A stretch of 64,000 nt of DNA from Nocardioides daeguensis. GTDB lineage: Bacteria > Actinomycetota > Actinomycetes > Propionibacteriales > Nocardioidaceae. Below the pieces are notes generated by a model, which saw only the letters and a program-made list of their open reading frames with translations, had not been told where the DNA came from and did not search any database. The position numbers and the translations under genes were made by a program. Each line of letters opens with the position of its first letter. Within the stretch, counting starts at the first letter, position 1. Of this stretch, positions 63,190 to 64,000 are shown in pieces. Location: positions 1-64,000 of the forward strand of contig NZ_JAHTKU010000010.1 in assembly GCF_019192965.1 (NCBI RefSeq), read 5' to 3'.

Positions 63190-64000
63190 ATGGGACAGCG
63201 CCGCTTCATCACCGTGCGCCTCGTGCTCGCAGCGGTCCTGGTGGCCGCGCTCGGGGCGGGGGCCGCCGTGACGTGGGCGCGGCACCGGCAGGCCGAGCAC
63301 GTCGCGACCGCCGTGATCATGCTGCACCCGCTGGAGGGCAACGCCTACAGCCCGGGCGGGCGCGGGGACGACCTGGTGAACCTCGAGACCGAGGCCCAGG
63401 TGCTCCGCTCGGACGCCGTGGCCCGGGCCGTCCTCGACAGGCTCGGTGAGAAGGGCGAACCGAGCGACCTGCTGCCGTCCGTCTCCGTCTCGGTGCCACC
63501 GAACACCCAGCTGCTCGACATCACCGCCCGCGGACCCGACGACGCGACCGCGGTCGCGCGGGCGTCGGCGTTCGCCGACGTCTACCTCCAGTTCCGCCGG
63601 TCGCGGACCGAGTCGGCGGTCTACGAGCGGACCTCGCGCCTCGAGGAGCTGGTCAGCCTGCGCGAGGACGAGCGCGACGCCGCCGTCGCGCGGCTCGACA
63701 AGCTGCCCCAGGCCGCGCCCGAGCGTCAGCTGTTGGAGCAGCAGGTGCAGGAGGTGGTCGTCCAGATCAGCTCGCTGCGCGCCCAGCTCGCCGGGGCCCA
63801 GGCGGTGGGGCTCGACCCCGGGCAGCTGGTCACCCCGGGCCAGGTCGTCGGCGCCGGCCCCTGGGCGAGCCCGCTGCGCGCCGGCACGCTCGGCGCGCTG
63901 CTCGGCCTGCTGGTCGTGCTGTTCGTCGGGATGTCGCGCGCCGGCCGCACCGCACCCGACGTGGTGCGCGGCCTCGCCGACCTCGACGACGACGGGCCGG
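63190..64000 (+). CDS. Wzz/chain-length determinant-like protein, 3' end cut by window
   Basis: The first ~270 residues are visible. A TM segment (LVLAAVLVAALGAGAAV) precedes an extracytoplasmic domain with beta-rich text (ATAVIMLHPLEGNAYSPGG), a long coiled-coil helix (YERTSRLEELVSLREDERDAA and following to about QISSLRAQLAG), and a second TM near residue 230 (AGTLGALLGLLVVLFVGM). This is the Wzz/polysaccharide co-polymerase topology that controls chain length and export. ATG 63190 follows GGAGGTGCG. The frame continues past 64000; whether it is fused to a BY-kinase cannot be told. Confidence 0.8.
   Translation, partial: MGQRRFITVRLVLAAVLVAALGAGAAVTWARHRQAEHVATAVIMLHPLEGNAYSPGGRGDDLVNLETEAQVLRSDAVARAVLDRLGEKGEPSDLLPSVSVSVPPNTQLLDITARGPDDATAVARASAFADVYLQFRRSRTESAVYERTSRLEELVSLREDERDAAVARLDKLPQAAPERQLLEQQVQEVVVQISSLRAQLAGAQAVGLDPGQLVTPGQVVGAGPWASPLRAGTLGALLGLLVVLFVGMSRAGRTAPDVVRGLADLDDDGP

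Overview
The window is high-GC DNA with dense, mostly co-directional or overlapping (ATGA/GTGA) genes, many GTG starts, leaderless-type promoters (a TAnnnT box 6-8 nt before the start codon), menaquinone as the quinone, and an actinobacterial ResABC/CcsB-type cytochrome c system. Gene order and protein style point to an actinobacterium of the Nocardioidaceae (Nocardioides-like). That placement is an inference from the sequence and was not confirmed by any search. The left edge dissolves into a G homopolymer and looks like a poor-quality contig end.

Layout. (1) 1-6.9 kb: a truncated lytic transglycosylase, then hemL, a histidine phosphatase and the cytochrome c maturation genes tlpA/resA-ccdA-resB-ccsB in one overlapping operon. 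(2) 7-13.5 kb: menaquinone genes menA, menE, menC and menD, with a DUF4229-like membrane protein and an MFS carrier between them. (3) 13.5-20.4 kb: accessory genes. These are a TIGR03032-like protein, an ELWxxDGT-repeat secreted protein, an Na+/H+ antiporter fused to a UBP-type zinc finger, an MBL-fold hydrolase and two hypotheticals. (4) 20.4-38 kb: menG, then a complete nuoA-N operon for the proton-pumping NADH:menaquinone oxidoreductase, ending in a long-chain polyprenyl diphosphate synthase. Quinone ring, quinone tail and quinone-reducing enzyme are therefore encoded side by side. (5) 38-43 kb: rarD, a small secreted protein, and korAB (2-oxoacid:ferredoxin oxidoreductase). (6) 43-46.6 kb: a sulfate ABC transporter (sbp-cysT-cysW-cysA). 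(7) 46.6-50.2 kb: a small membrane protein, an SRPBCC protein, lhgO, a second lytic transglycosylase, yajQ and tRNA-Tyr. (8) 50.3-64 kb: an accessory exopolysaccharide/cell-surface region. It carries two large secreted beta-propeller proteins (one with PKD and Ig-like repeats), a polyprenyl-phosphate sugar transferase, a split Alg13/Alg14-like glycosyltransferase pair, a histidine kinase with a NarL/LuxR-type response regulator, and a Wzz-like chain-length protein that runs off the right edge.

The most interesting signals are non-coding. A 16-bp imperfect palindrome (about TGCCC-N6-GGGCA, the 7-2-7 shape bound by NarL-type regulators) occurs in every promoter gap of the exopolysaccharide region. 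Two near-perfect 32-34 bp palindromes with a common core sit back to back between convergent genes. Dispersed repeats have entered coding sequences (hemL, menE, resB, nuoG) and a translational-coupling junction (nuoB/nuoC). A 22-bp tandem repeat lies after tRNA-Tyr, and a KstR-like operator half-matches the promoter of korAB.
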